Shown here: positions 43,477-56,509 of the stretch, in pieces
Numbering within the stretch: the first letter of the stretch is position 1
Layout: every line of letters begins with the position of its first letter
Assembly: GCF_004121055.1 (NCBI RefSeq)
Contig: NZ_PYAL01000003.1
Location: 496,001-560,000 of the forward strand
Direction: 5' to 3'
Length of the DNA stretch: 64,000 nt
Origin: Achromobacter aloeverae
GTDB taxonomy: Bacteria; Pseudomonadota; Gammaproteobacteria; Burkholderiales; Burkholderiaceae_B
Notes under the pieces: generated by a model
Told to the model about the DNA's origin: nothing
What the model saw: only the letters and a program-made list of their open reading frames with translations
Database searches by the model: none
Position numbers and translations under genes: made by a program

Positions 43477-44970
43477 TCAGCGTGGCTTGACCGTCTTGCC
43501 CCTTTCGTCCGCCATACGGTCTAGCGCCAGCCGGTCGCTGCTCCAACCGCCGCCCAAGGCCTTGATCAGGGCGGCGCTGGCGGCCAGGCGGCTTTGCTGG
43601 ATCTGCAAGACAGTCTCCTCGTTGGACAAGGCGGTAGCCTGCGCGGTGACCACGGTGGTGTAGGGCTGCGTGCCGGCCTGGTATTCGTTCAGCGCGATGG
43701 TGACCGCCTGGCGCGCGAGCGCCAACGCCTCGTCCTGCGCTGTCGACTGGTTGGCCAGCACGCGCAGGTTGGACAGCTCGTCCTCCACGTCCTGGAAGGC
43801 CGCCAGCACGGTTTGCCGATAGGTGGCGACGCTCTGGTCGTAGGCCGCCCTGGCGGCATCGGTCGTCGCGGACCGCGCGCCGCCATCGAACAGGGTCTCG
43901 CTGCCGCTGGCGACCAGGGACCAGAGCGCGTTGGCGGCGGAGAACAGCGGCGACGCGCCGGAATAGCCGGCCGCGGCCGAGAGCGTCACGGACGGGTACC
44001 AGGCGGCCTCGGCTACGCCGATCAGCGCGTTCTGTTGCTGCATGGTGCGTTCGGCCTGCGCGATGTCGGGACGTCGTTCCAGCAAGTCGGACGGCAGGCC
44101 GGCGGGAATCTGGGGAATGCGCCGGGGCAATTCGCCGGCTCCGATGGCGAGGTCGGCCGGCGGCTTGCCGATCAGCAGGGCGATCGCATGCTCGTACTGG
44201 TCCCGCAGTTGTTCGCTGGCGATGGCCGACGCGCGTGCCGAGGCCAGCTGCGTTTGCGCGGTGATCACGTCGGAGCGTGCGGCCACGCCGGCGCCGTATT
44301 GGTTGCGCGTGATGGCGAGGCTGCGCTCGTAGGCCTGGACCGTGTCGCGCAGCAGCTTCCCCAGCGCGTCCTGGTAGCGCAGCCCGAAGTAGTCGGTCAC
44401 CAGTTCCGCCTGGGCCGACAGCGTCAGGTCGGCCAGTTCGGCGGCGCTGGCCTGGGCGCCGGCCTGGTCGCTTTCGATCTGGCGTCGCACTTTGCCCCAC
44501 AGGTCCAGGTCCCAGCTGGCGCTGGCTTCGAGCTCGCTGGTGGTTCCGGTGCTGCCCTTGGTGCGCGCGCGTGTGAGCGACGGCCCCACGGCCACGGTCG
44601 GCATCAGATTCGCGCGCGCTTCGCGCACGACGGCCAGCGCCTGGCGATAGGCCGCTTCGTACGCCTTCAGGTTCTGGTTGCCCACGGACACCTGGGCAGC
44701 CAGTCCGTCGAGCACGGGATCCTGGTAAACCTCCCACCAGGCACCGCGCGGCGCCGCGCCCGGATCGGCCAGCTTCCATCCGGCGGGCGCGGGCGGCGCC
44801 TCCTTGAAGGCCCTGGAGGTGGGCGCGTCGGGCCGCTGATAGTCAGGGCCCACGGCGCAGGCCTGCAGCGTAAGCAGGAGGGGCAGGGCAAGGCCGGCGG
44901 CCAGCCGTTTGAGCAGGGGCTTGGTGATAAGGGACTTCATGAATAATGGCTTCATGACGGGAGGCTTCAT
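43477..44970 (-). CDS. Outer-membrane efflux factor (OprM/NodT family lipoprotein)
   Basis: A 497-residue TolC-like channel. After three in-frame Met-Lys repeats (15-base units) comes a signal peptide with lipobox LTLQACAVGPDYQRP. The two repeated outer-membrane-efflux domains follow, with the coiled-coil segments and the conserved LLERRPDIAQAERT near residue 310. It forms the outer exit for the RND pump encoded upstream. The start chosen at 44970 overlaps the RND stop by four bases; starts at 44955 and 44940 are also possible because of the repeats. Confidence 0.9.
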   Translation of the reverse strand: MKPPVMKPLFMKSLITKPLLKRLAAGLALPLLLTLQACAVGPDYQRPDAPTSRAFKEAPPAPAGWKLADPGAAPRGAWWEVYQDPVLDGLAAQVSVGNQNLKAYEAAYRQALAVVREARANLMPTVAVGPSLTRARTKGSTGTTSELEASASWDLDLWGKVRRQIESDQAGAQASAAELADLTLSAQAELVTDYFGLRYQDALGKLLRDTVQAYERSLAITRNQYGAGVAARSDVITAQTQLASARASAIASEQLRDQYEHAIALLIGKPPADLAIGAGELPRRIPQIPAGLPSDLLERRPDIAQAERTMQQQNALIGVAEAAWYPSVTLSAAAGYSGASPLFSAANALWSLVASGSETLFDGGARSATTDAARAAYDQSVATYRQTVLAAFQDVEDELSNLRVLANQSTAQDEALALARQAVTIALNEYQAGTQPYTTVVTAQATALSNEETVLQIQQSRLAASAALIKALGGGWSSDRLALDRMADERGKTVKPR

Positions 44971-44977
44971 GGCGCGG
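44933..44977. repeat. Tandem array, 15-bp unit x3, over the start of the outer-membrane factor gene
   Basis: Variants of GGCTTCATGACGGGA. Each unit contributes an in-frame start codon on the minus strand. Confidence 0.8.
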
Positions 44978-47900
44978 GATCGGTATGGGGTTGCGCCGGC
45001 ATGCCGCGGCGACGGCGCCAGGCGCCGAGCGCGCGCTGGCGCCAGCGGTCCAGGTAGAGGTAGACCACGGGCGTCGTATAGAGCGTCAGCACCTGGCTGA
45101 CGATAAGGCCGCCGATGATGGAGATGCCCAGCGGGCGGCGCAGCTCCGACCCCATGCCATGGTCCAGCACCAGCGGCACGGCGCCCAGCAGCGCGGCGCA
45201 TGTGGTCATCATGATGGGCCGGAAGCGCAGCAGGCAGGCGCGGTGGATGGCCTGCTCCGGCGACAGGCCTTCGTTGCGTTCGGCATCGATGGCGAAGTCG
45301 ACCATCATGATGGCGTTCTTCTTGACGATGCCGATCAGCAGGAAGACGCCGATCAGCGCGATGACGGTGAATTCGGTATCGGTCAGCAGAAGCGCCAGCA
45401 CCGCGCCCACGCCGGCGGAGGGCAGCGTGGAGAGGATGGTCAGGGGATGAACGTAGCTCTCGTACAGGATGCCCAGCACGGCGTAGACGGCCAGCAGGGC
45501 GGCGGCGATCAGCCACGGCATGGTGGACACCACCGCCATCGCGCTGCCCGCCGTGCCGGCGAAGCCACCATGCACCGTCACCGGCATGCGCAGGTCGTCG
45601 ACGGTCTGCTGGATGGCGCGCGTGGCGTCGTCCAGCGTATGCCCGGGCGCCAGGTTGAACGAAATGGTGACCGCCACGGCCTGGCCCTGGTGATTGACCG
45701 AGACCGGCGTGGTCGCCGGCGCCAGCCGCGCGAAGGCGGCCAGCGGCACCATGGTCGAACCGCTGGTGCTGACGGCCGTGCCGCTGGAGGCCTTGCCGGC
45801 GCTGGTGGCGATGGCATTGGTGGCCGCATTGGCAGCGGAGGACGAGGCGGACGCTGTCGATGATGTCGAACCGGACGCGGCGGCGCTGACCAGGCCGGAG
45901 GACGCATTGGTCGACGACGTGCCGCTGGCCGCCGCGCCGGTGGTGCTGACATATATCTGCTTCAGCGATCCGGGGTCCTGCAGGTAGCGCGGCGCCAGCT
46001 CCATCACCACGTGATATTGGTTTTGCTGCTTGTAGATGGTGGAGACCTGGCGCTCCCCGAAGGCGTCGTAGAGCGTGGCGTCGATGGCGTCGGGCGTGAT
46101 GCCGTAGCGCGCCGCGGTGGGCCGATCGACCACGACTCGGGTTTCCAGCCCGCCGTTCTGCTGGTCGGAGGACACGTCGGCCAGCGCGGGATTGGCCTTC
46201 AGCGCCTCCGCCAGCCTGGCGGCCCACGTGCTGACCGTGGCCGAGTCGTCGCCTTGCAGGGTGTATTGGAATTGGGCGAAGCTCATGCGGCCGCCGATGA
46301 ACAGGTCCTGGCGCGGGAACATCATCAGCCGCGCGCCCGGGATGTCCGACAGCCGGGCGCGCAGCCGCGCCATGACGTCGAACGCGGAGGCGTTGCGCTG
46401 GTCCAGCGGCTTGAGCGTGATGTCGTTCATGGCCTGGTTGGTGCCGCGCCCGCCGGTGAAGCCCACCACCGTCTGCACGGCGGGGTCGGCCTGCACGATG
46501 GCCATGGCCTGGTGCATCTTCTGGCTCATGGCCTGGAAGGAAATGCTCTGGTCCGCCTGGATGCCGCCGCCCATCAGGCCGCTGTCCTGCTGCGGGAAGA
46601 GACTCTTGGGGACGGCCGTGAACAGCACGATGTTCAGCACGATCGTCAATAGCAAGGAAAGCAGGACCGGCAAGGGGTGGCGCAAGGCCAGCGACAGGCT
46701 GCGCTCGTAGAGCCGCTGCATGCCGGCGACGATGGCGTCCGCGCGGCGGGCCATGCGCGCGGCCAGGTTGTCGGAGCGCGGCCAGCGTGCCGGCGCCGCG
46801 CGTGGACGCAGCAGGAGGGCGCACAGCATGGGCGTGGTGGTGAGCGACAGCACCAACGAGATGCCGATGGCGATCGAAAGGACGATGGCGAACTCGTGGA
46901 ACAGCCGGCCGACCAGGCCGCCCAGCAGCAGAATGGGCAGGAACACCGCCACCAGCGACACGCTCATGGAGATCACGGTAAAGCTGACCTCGCGTGCGCC
47001 GTCCATCGCCGCGCGCACGCGCGGGGCGCCGGCTTCCCGGTGGCGGGCGATATTCTCCAGCACGACGATGGCATCGTCGACCACGAAGCCGGTGGCGATG
47101 GTTAGGGCCATCAGCGAAAGATTGTCCAGGGTGTAGCCGAACAACTGCATGGCGCCGAAGGTGCCCAGGATGGAAACGGGCACCGTCACGGCCGGTATCA
47201 GGGTGGCGCGCGCGTCCCGGAGGAAGGCGAGGACCACCAGCACCACCAGCACCACCGCGATGATCAGCGTCTGTTCGGTATGGGCCAGCGAGGCGCGGAT
47301 GGTGCTGCTGCGGTCGCTGGAGATCGTCATCTCCACGCCGCTGGGCAAGGCGGCGCGCAACTGGGGCAGCAGCGCGTCGACGCGGTCCACGGTCTCGACG
47401 ATATTGGCGGCGGGCTGCTTGTACAACCACAGCAGCACGGCCCGCTTGCCGTTGACGTAGCCGGCGTTGCGCAGGCTTTCCACCGAATCGTCCACCTCGG
47501 CGACATCGCGCAGGTAGACCGGCCGGTCATTGCGCCAGGCGATGACCAGGTCGCGATAGGCGGCGGCGTTCAAGGCCTGGTCGTTGGCATAGAGCTGGTA
47601 GCGGTTCGCGCCATCCTCGATGACGCCCTTGGCGCTGTTGGCATTGGCGGCGGACAGGGCGGCGCGGACGTCCTCCAGGCCGATGCCGTACTTGTTCAGG
47701 GCGCCCGGGTTCAACTCCACGCGGACCGCGGGCAGGGAACTGCCGTTGACGTCGACGTTGCCGATGCCCGGGACCTGCATCAGGCGCTGTTGCAGGATGG
47801 TGGCGGCGCTGTCGTAGAGCTGCTCGGGACGCAACAGGTCGGAGGTCAGGGCCAGCACCAGGATGGGTGCGTCGGCGGGGTTGAACTTGCGATAGGTGGG

Positions 47901-48274
47901 ATTGGACTTCAGCGACGACGGCAGGTCGGCGCGCGCGGCGTTGATGGCCGCCTGCACGTCGCGCGAGGCGCCTTCGATGTCGCGGTCCAGGCCGAACTGA
48001 AGGATGATGCTGGTCGACCCGACGCTGCTCTGCGACGTCATCTCGGTGACGTCGGCGATCTGGCCCAGGTGCTTTTCCAGGGGCGCGGCGACGGTGGTCG
48101 CCATGGTTTCAGGGCTGGCGCCGGCCATCTGCGCCTGCACGCGCAGGGTGGGAAAGTCCACCGCGGGCAGGGGAGCCACGGGCAGCAGCCCGAAGGCCAG
48201 GGCGCCCGCGGCGGCGATCGCCAGCGTCATCAGCAAGGTGGCGACGGGACGGCGTATGAACAGCGCGCTGATAT

Positions 48275-48278
<4 letters not shown>
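44967..48278 (-). CDS. RND efflux transporter, MdtC-like
   Basis: A 1103-residue HAE1-type pump with 12 helices and two large periplasmic loops. [11 protein letters not shown] starts the family; the proton-relay pair lies in [14 protein letters not shown] near residue 400. It is about 65 residues longer than usual: between YVSTTG and [10 protein letters not shown] there is a low-complexity stretch of Ser, Ala, Thr and Gly (bases about 45750-45945), in the second periplasmic loop. It overlaps both neighbours by four bases and should form a mixed trimer with the next upstream gene product, as MdtB and MdtC do. Confidence 0.92.
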
Positions 48279-51429
<3,151 letters not shown>

Positions 51430-51433
<4 letters not shown>

Positions 51434-52731
51434 GATGCGGAGGCCTGCGTGGCGGTCGTCCCGGCGGGTTTGCCTTCGGCCGGCTTGTCGCCTGGCTTGT
51501 CGCCGGGGATGGGCACCCTGGCCCCGTCGGTGAGATGATCGGCCCCGTCGACCACCACCCGGTCTCCCGCTTGCAGGCCCGACAGGATGGCGGTGCGTCC
51601 ATCCGCCGATGCGCCGGTAGTGACCTTGACCAGGCTGACCGTGCCGTCATCCTTGACGCGATAGACATAGTCGCCGGGGGCGCCGTTCTGCACCGCTTCG
51701 TTGGGCACGACGACAGCGCCGGTCAGCGTGTCCAGGTGCAGCACGATGTTGACGAACTGATTGGGAAACAATTCGCCAGCGGGGTTGTGGAACATTGCGC
51801 GCAGCTTGACGGTGCCGGTGCTGGTGTCGATCTGGTTGTCCACCGTCGCCAGCTCGCCTTGCGCCAGGACCTCACTGCCGGCACGGTCGTAGGCCGTGAC
51901 GGCCAGCTTCGCGCCGGCGGCCAGCCGCTTGTTCAGCTTGCGCAAATCGTCCTCGGGCAAGGTGAACACCACCGAGATCGGATCCATCTGCGTCACCACG
52001 ACGATACCGTCGGTGTCGGACGGCGTGACGTAGTTGCCGACGTCCACCTGCCGAAGGCCGACGCGGCCGTCGACCAACGAAACGATGCGGCAGTACGCCA
52101 GGTTCAGCTTCTGCGCGTCGACCTGGGCCTGGTCGGTGCGCACGGTGCCTTCGTATTGATGCACCGTCGCCAAGGCGGTATCCACGGTCTGCTGGGAGAT
52201 CGAGTCCTGCTTGCCCAGCTGCTGGTAGCGCTTCAGGTCGCGCCGCGCGTTGTCCAGCAAGGCCTGGTCCCTTTCCAGCTGGCCTTGGTACTGTGCCAGC
52301 TGCACCTCATAGGGGCGCGGGTCGACCTGCGCCAGCAGGTCGCCTTTCTTCACCACCTGGCCTTCCTGGAAGGGCAGCGCCGTTAGATAGCCGCTGATTT
52401 GGGACTTGACGGTGACGGTAGCCAGCGACGTCACCGTGCCCAGCGCGCTCAGGGTGATGGGGATGTCGCCCTGCGTCGCGGCGGCCACGCCGACCGCCAG
52501 TTCGTTGCCCGCGCCGGGCGGGCCGCCGAAGGGATTGAAACCGCCGCCGCGCGCCCGCTGGTGGGTGGAGGCGCTTGGACCGGCATTGCCACCGCCATGA
52601 TGGCGCGCGAGGAAGACGGCGCCGGCCGCGACCAGGGCGATCGCCACGGCCAGCACCGCCCAGCGATGACGATGCGTCGACCGTACGGTGGTGGCGTCGG
52701 GGCTTCGGGATAACTCGGATTTTTTTTTCAT
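51430..52731 (-). CDS. RND membrane-fusion protein, MdtA-like
   Basis: A 433-residue periplasmic adaptor. After a short cytoplasmic Lys-rich start comes one membrane anchor (about residues 22-42, [17 protein letters not shown]), a Gly/Pro linker, then the lipoyl and coiled-coil hairpin ([18 protein letters not shown] and the long Gln-rich helix) and the beta-barrel part. The ATG at 52731 is followed at once by nine A residues (Lys-Lys-Lys), a slippery tract. First gene of the pump operon, divergent from the two-component genes. Confidence 0.92.
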
Positions 52732-52898
52732 GGAAAACCAGGCACGGCTCAGGAACGCTGGCATTGTTGGCGTCCTGGTCTTCGGAAGTCAAATAAGTGG
52801 TTGATTCATAAGGGGATTTATATAATTTGTCGAAATTGACATAAACCGTTTTTAGCGGTTCCGGGGGCGTAGAATCGCGGAAATTGAACGTCGCTGTA

Positions 52899-52973
52899 CC
52901 GTGCGTAGCCGCACCGTTCGTCGCTGCTCCGTCCATAGCTGCGCCGTTCCCACCTGCACCGTTGCGACGGGCA
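52899..52973. repeat. Degenerate tandem array, 15-bp unit x5, in the divergent promoter region
   Basis: Five units beginning CCGT and spaced exactly 15 bases between the pump and two-component genes; the rest of each unit is only partly conserved. Confidence 0.6.
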
Positions 52974-53006
52974 GCAACATCGCGTCCTTGACCCCCGCTA
53001 TTTCCC

Positions 53007-53747
53007 GTGACCACCAGCCCCATCCTCCTCGTCGAAGACGACATCGAAATCCGCGAGGCGCTCGCCGACTTCCTCGCCGGCAAGGGTTACGCCGTCCACC
53101 AGGCAGGCAGCGTCGAGGATGCCCTGGCCTGCCTGGCGCGCGAGGCCGTGGACCTGGTGCTGCTGGATATCATGTTGCCGGGCCAGGATGGCCTGGACCT
53201 GTGTCGCCGCCTGCGCGCCGCCGGCCCGGCCCAGGGGCCGCGCATCATCATGCTGACGGCGCTGATCGAACCCACCGATAAAGTGGTGGGACTGGAATTG
53301 GGCGCCGACGACTATGTCTCCAAGCCCTTCGACCTGCGGGAACTGCTGGCTCGCATCCGCGCGGTGCTGCGCCGGCCGGGCGAGGGCTCGCCCGCGGCGG
53401 GGCGTTCGCTGCAGGCGGCCATGGCGTACAAGTTCGCCGGCTTCGTGTTCTATCCGCAGCACCGCTATATGCGTTCGCGCGCCGGGGTGCGCATTCCCCT
53501 GACCGGCGCCGAAACCGATCTGCTGCTGGTCTTCTGCCAACATCCGCGCCGGGTGCTGGCGCGCGAGGAGTTGCTGAGCCTGACCCGTGGCGAAGGCGCG
53601 CCGGTGGCCGTGCGCTCGGTCGACCTGCTGGTCAGCCGCTTGCGCCGCAAGCTGGCGGGCGACGATCCGCTGGAAGATCCTATTCGCACCGTGCGCGCCG
53701 ACGGCTACGCACTGCATTACGAAGTCACGGTTGCCTCAGCGGCATAG
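53007..53747 (+). CDS. OmpR-family response regulator
   Basis: A 246-residue regulator. The receiver has the acidic pair in LLVEDD, the phosphorylated Asp54 (LLDIMLPG) and Lys106 (ADDYVSKPFD). The C-terminal winged helix (about 145-240) includes VRSVDLLVSRLRRKL and the wing RTVRADGYALHY. The start is GTG at 53007. It is followed after 16 bases by its histidine kinase and faces the efflux operon, its probable target. Confidence 0.94.
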   Translation: MTTSPILLVEDDIEIREALADFLAGKGYAVHQAGSVEDALACLAREAVDLVLLDIMLPGQDGLDLCRRLRAAGPAQGPRIIMLTALIEPTDKVVGLELGADDYVSKPFDLRELLARIRAVLRRPGEGSPAAGRSLQAAMAYKFAGFVFYPQHRYMRSRAGVRIPLTGAETDLLLVFCQHPRRVLAREELLSLTRGEGAPVAVRSVDLLVSRLRRKLAGDDPLEDPIRTVRADGYALHYEVTVASAA

Positions 53748-53763
53748 ACAGGAGAGCCTCGCG

Positions 53764-55098
53764 ATGCTGCGCCGCTTTTTCACCACTACCCTGGGCCAGA
53801 TCGTGGCCATCATCGCCTGTTCGTCCGTGGCGACCTTCGCGTTCTTCGCGGGCGTCTTCCTGTACGTGGGCGCGCCGCCGACGCCGCCCTGGCCGTGGCC
53901 CGAAGCCTATCGCATCGCCAGCGTGGCCAATGTGCTGCGCCAGGCGCAGCCGGCCGACAGGCCGGCGATCATGGCGGCGGCGCAGGCACCGAACCTGTCC
54001 CTGCGGTTTTCGGACTTTCCCCAGCCCTGCGACGCGACCAACCTGGATACGCGAGAAATGGAGACCATCTTGCGCGCCCATGTCCAGGACGCCGATACCT
54101 TGATGGTGCTGGGCTGCGACACCGCGTCGCCGCCCGCCCGGTTCCAGGTGCTGATGCCTTTCGACGGCCGGGTGCTGGAGATACGCGCCGACCGCGTCAG
54201 CCGCGCTCCCCGGCGGTTCACGTTTCCCTTCTTCACCGCCGTGGCCTTCCTGTGCGTGGGCGTGGTGGCGATGTCGGCCTGGGCGGTGTGGCGCGTCGTC
54301 CGTCCCTTGCGCCGTCTTTCGGAGAAGGCCGACGCCTTTGGACGCGACGTCGCCGTGGCGCCGCTGGAGGCGCAGGGACCCTTGGAGATCCGCCGGGCGG
54401 CGCACGCGTTCAATCGCATGCAGGAACGCATCGCCGGCTTCGTGCAAAGCCGCACGCGCATGCTGGCCGCCATCAGCCACGACCTGCGCACGCCCTTGAC
54501 GCGGATGCGCCTGCAGGTGGAGACCGGGCGCGAAGAGACCATGCGGCCGCGCCTGCTGCGCGACATCACGTTGATGCAGACCATGGTGGATTCGGCGTTG
54601 TCCTTCCTGAGCAGCGGCCTGGACAAGGAGGCCTCGGAGTGGCTGGACGTGGGCGCCTTGCTGTCCACGCTCTGCGACGAGTACGAAGAGGGCGGTGCGC
54701 GCATCCGCTATGACGGCCAGGCGGACATCCGCCTATATTGCCGCCCCAACGCCATGCAGCGCGCCTGCGCCAACCTCATCGAGAACGCCCTGGCCTATGG
54801 CGATAACACCGTGGTGGACGCGGTGCGCGAACGCGGCGAGGTGGTGATCACCGTCAGCGACGACGGTCCGGGCATTCCGCCGCAGCGCCTGCAGGATGTC
54901 ACCGAACCCTTTGTGCGCCTGGATCCCGCCCGGGCGCAACGTCCCGGCAGCGTGGGCCTGGGGCTGTCCATCGTGTCCGAAATCGTGCGGGCGCATGGCG
55001 GTTCCCTGACGCTGGAAAACCGCCGCCCGTCGGGATTGTGCGCCCGCATACGCTTGCCCGACGAAATTGGCGCGCCGGGGGACACGGCATCGGCCTAG
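53764..55098 (+). CDS. Sensor histidine kinase
   Basis: A 444-residue membrane kinase. Helices at about 10-35 and 155-177 flank a 115-residue periplasmic sensor domain with two Cys (Cys89, Cys118). A HAMP segment follows (VVRPLRRLSEKADAFG), then the H box with His239 (AAISHDLRTPLTR), the N box ACANLIENALAYGD and G boxes DDGPGIP and GSVGLGLS. The overall design is EnvZ/BaeS-like. It probably senses envelope stress or a drug and drives the efflux genes. Confidence 0.94.
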   Translation: MLRRFFTTTLGQIVAIIACSSVATFAFFAGVFLYVGAPPTPPWPWPEAYRIASVANVLRQAQPADRPAIMAAAQAPNLSLRFSDFPQPCDATNLDTREMETILRAHVQDADTLMVLGCDTASPPARFQVLMPFDGRVLEIRADRVSRAPRRFTFPFFTAVAFLCVGVVAMSAWAVWRVVRPLRRLSEKADAFGRDVAVAPLEAQGPLEIRRAAHAFNRMQERIAGFVQSRTRMLAAISHDLRTPLTRMRLQVETGREETMRPRLLRDITLMQTMVDSALSFLSSGLDKEASEWLDVGALLSTLCDEYEEGGARIRYDGQADIRLYCRPNAMQRACANLIENALAYGDNTVVDAVRERGEVVITVSDDGPGIPPQRLQDVTEPFVRLDPARAQRPGSVGLGLSIVSEIVRAHGGSLTLENRRPSGLCARIRLPDEIGAPGDTASA

Positions 55099-55124
55099 CG
55101 GCATTGATCGGCATCCAGCCGAAG

Positions 55125-55169
55125 TGGCCATAATAAAAACATAAAACTGGCTATCCCCATTAGGGCCAT
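55125..55169. promoter_or_regulatory. TGGCTAT-type half-sites before the M20 gene
   Basis: TGGCCAT (55125-55131), TGGCTAT (55148-55154) and GGGCCAT (55163-55169) resemble the half-sites of the palindrome at 60616-60636. They may be binding sites for the cluster's MocR regulator. Confidence 0.4.
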
Positions 55170-55177
55170 GGGAAATT

Positions 55178-56509
55178 ATGATTCGTCGTCCAGACTCGAA
55201 TCGTGCACCCATGCCTACCCTTACCGACGATCTCAAGACCCGCATCCTCCAGGCCGTGGACCAGGGCTACGCCGCGCAGACCGAGCTGCTCGCGCAGCTG
55301 GTCCGCATCCCATCGCAGCGTGGCGAGGAGGCGCGGGCGCAGGACTTCATGGCGGCGCAGTACGCCAGGCGCGGCTACGACGTGGACCGCTGGCGCATCG
55401 ACGTGGACGCGATACGCGGCATGCCGGGTTTTTCGCCGGTGGCGGTGTCCTACGACGACGCCTGGAACGTGGTCGGCGTCCACCGGTCGCGCACGCAGAA
55501 AGGCCGGTCGCTGATCCTCAACGGCCATATCGATGTGGTGCCCATCGGACCGCGCAGCCAGTGGAGCCGCGATCCCTACGATCCCGCCATCGTCGACGGC
55601 TGGATGTACGGCCGCGGCGCAGGCGACATGAAATCCGGCCTGGTCGCCTGCATGGCGGCCCTGGACGCCCTGCGCGGGCTGGGCCTGCAACCGGCCGCCG
55701 ACGTCTTCCTGCAATCGGTGGTGGAAGAGGAGTGCACCGGCAACGGCGCCCTGGCCTGCCTGCAACGCGGGTATCGCGCCGACGCCGCGTTCATTCCGGA
55801 ACCCTTGCTGCCGATGCTGATGCGCGCGCAGGTAGGCCCGATGTGGTTCCAGGTGCAGGTGGAGGGCGACCCCCAGCATGCGTCGGCGGCCTTCTCCGGC
55901 GCGGGCGCCAACGCCATCCACAAAGCCATCTTCCTGATCCAGGCGATGGACGAGCTGGAGACCCGCTGGAACGGCCGCAAGCACGAGCACACGCATTTCT
56001 GCAACCATCCGCATCCGATACGCTTCAACCTGGGCAAGATCGCCGGCGGCGACTGGCCGTCCAGCGTGCCGGCCTGGTGCACCTTCGATATGCGGGTGGC
56101 GGTCTACCCGGGCCAGAGCCTGGAGGCCGCCCGCGCGGAGATCGAAGCCTTCGTGGCCGAGGCTGCCGCGCGCGATCCCTTCCTGGCCCAGCATCCGCCC
56201 AAGGTGATCTATCACGGCTTCATGGCGGAAGGCTACGAGCTGAAGGACGCCGACGAGGTCGAAGGCGTCCTGCGCGCCAGCCACGAGCGCGTGTTCGGCG
56301 AGCCCTTGCGGGAACACGCCACGTCGGCGGCCACCGATGCGCGCTTCTACGGCCTGTACGCGGATACGCCCGCCATCGTGTATGGCCCGGAATGCCGCAT
56401 GCCGCACGGCTATGATGAGGCGGTCAACCTCGAATCCGTGCGCAAGGTCACGCAGACCATTGCGCTGTTCATCGCCGACTGGTGCGGCCTGGAAGCGTAC
56501 GCAGCATGA
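55178..56509 (+). CDS. M20-family amidohydrolase (ArgE/DapE-like deacylase)
   Basis: A 443-residue zinc-dependent M20 peptidase. Metal ligands appear in NGHIDVVPIG (His, near residue 110), GRGAGDMKSG (Asp) and VVEEECTGNG (Glu pair), and the late PHGYDEAVN supplies the last His. The middle third is the dimerisation domain (HASAAFSGAGANA). It removes an acyl group from an N-acylated amine or amino acid. First gene of the pathway: its stop overlaps the kinase start. The start at 55178 or 55211 is open. Confidence 0.9.
   Translation: MIRRPDSNRAPMPTLTDDLKTRILQAVDQGYAAQTELLAQLVRIPSQRGEEARAQDFMAAQYARRGYDVDRWRIDVDAIRGMPGFSPVAVSYDDAWNVVGVHRSRTQKGRSLILNGHIDVVPIGPRSQWSRDPYDPAIVDGWMYGRGAGDMKSGLVACMAALDALRGLGLQPAADVFLQSVVEEECTGNGALACLQRGYRADAAFIPEPLLPMLMRAQVGPMWFQVQVEGDPQHASAAFSGAGANAIHKAIFLIQAMDELETRWNGRKHEHTHFCNHPHPIRFNLGKIAGGDWPSSVPAWCTFDMRVAVYPGQSLEAARAEIEAFVAEAAARDPFLAQHPPKVIYHGFMAEGYELKDADEVEGVLRASHERVFGEPLREHATSAATDARFYGLYADTPAIVYGPECRMPHGYDEAVNLESVRKVTQTIALFIADWCGLEAYAA

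Noticed and set aside
43477..47430. A fused open frame of 1317 codons joining the outer-membrane factor to part of the RND gene
   Set aside because: The first 800 codons are out of frame with the RND protein and rich in Arg and Pro; the true start of the outer-membrane factor is near 44970.
53007..55098. Naming the two-component genes baeR and baeS
   Set aside because: The neighbourhood to an MdtABC-like pump is suggestive, but the sensor domain is not recognisably BaeS and the orientation is divergent, unlike E. coli.
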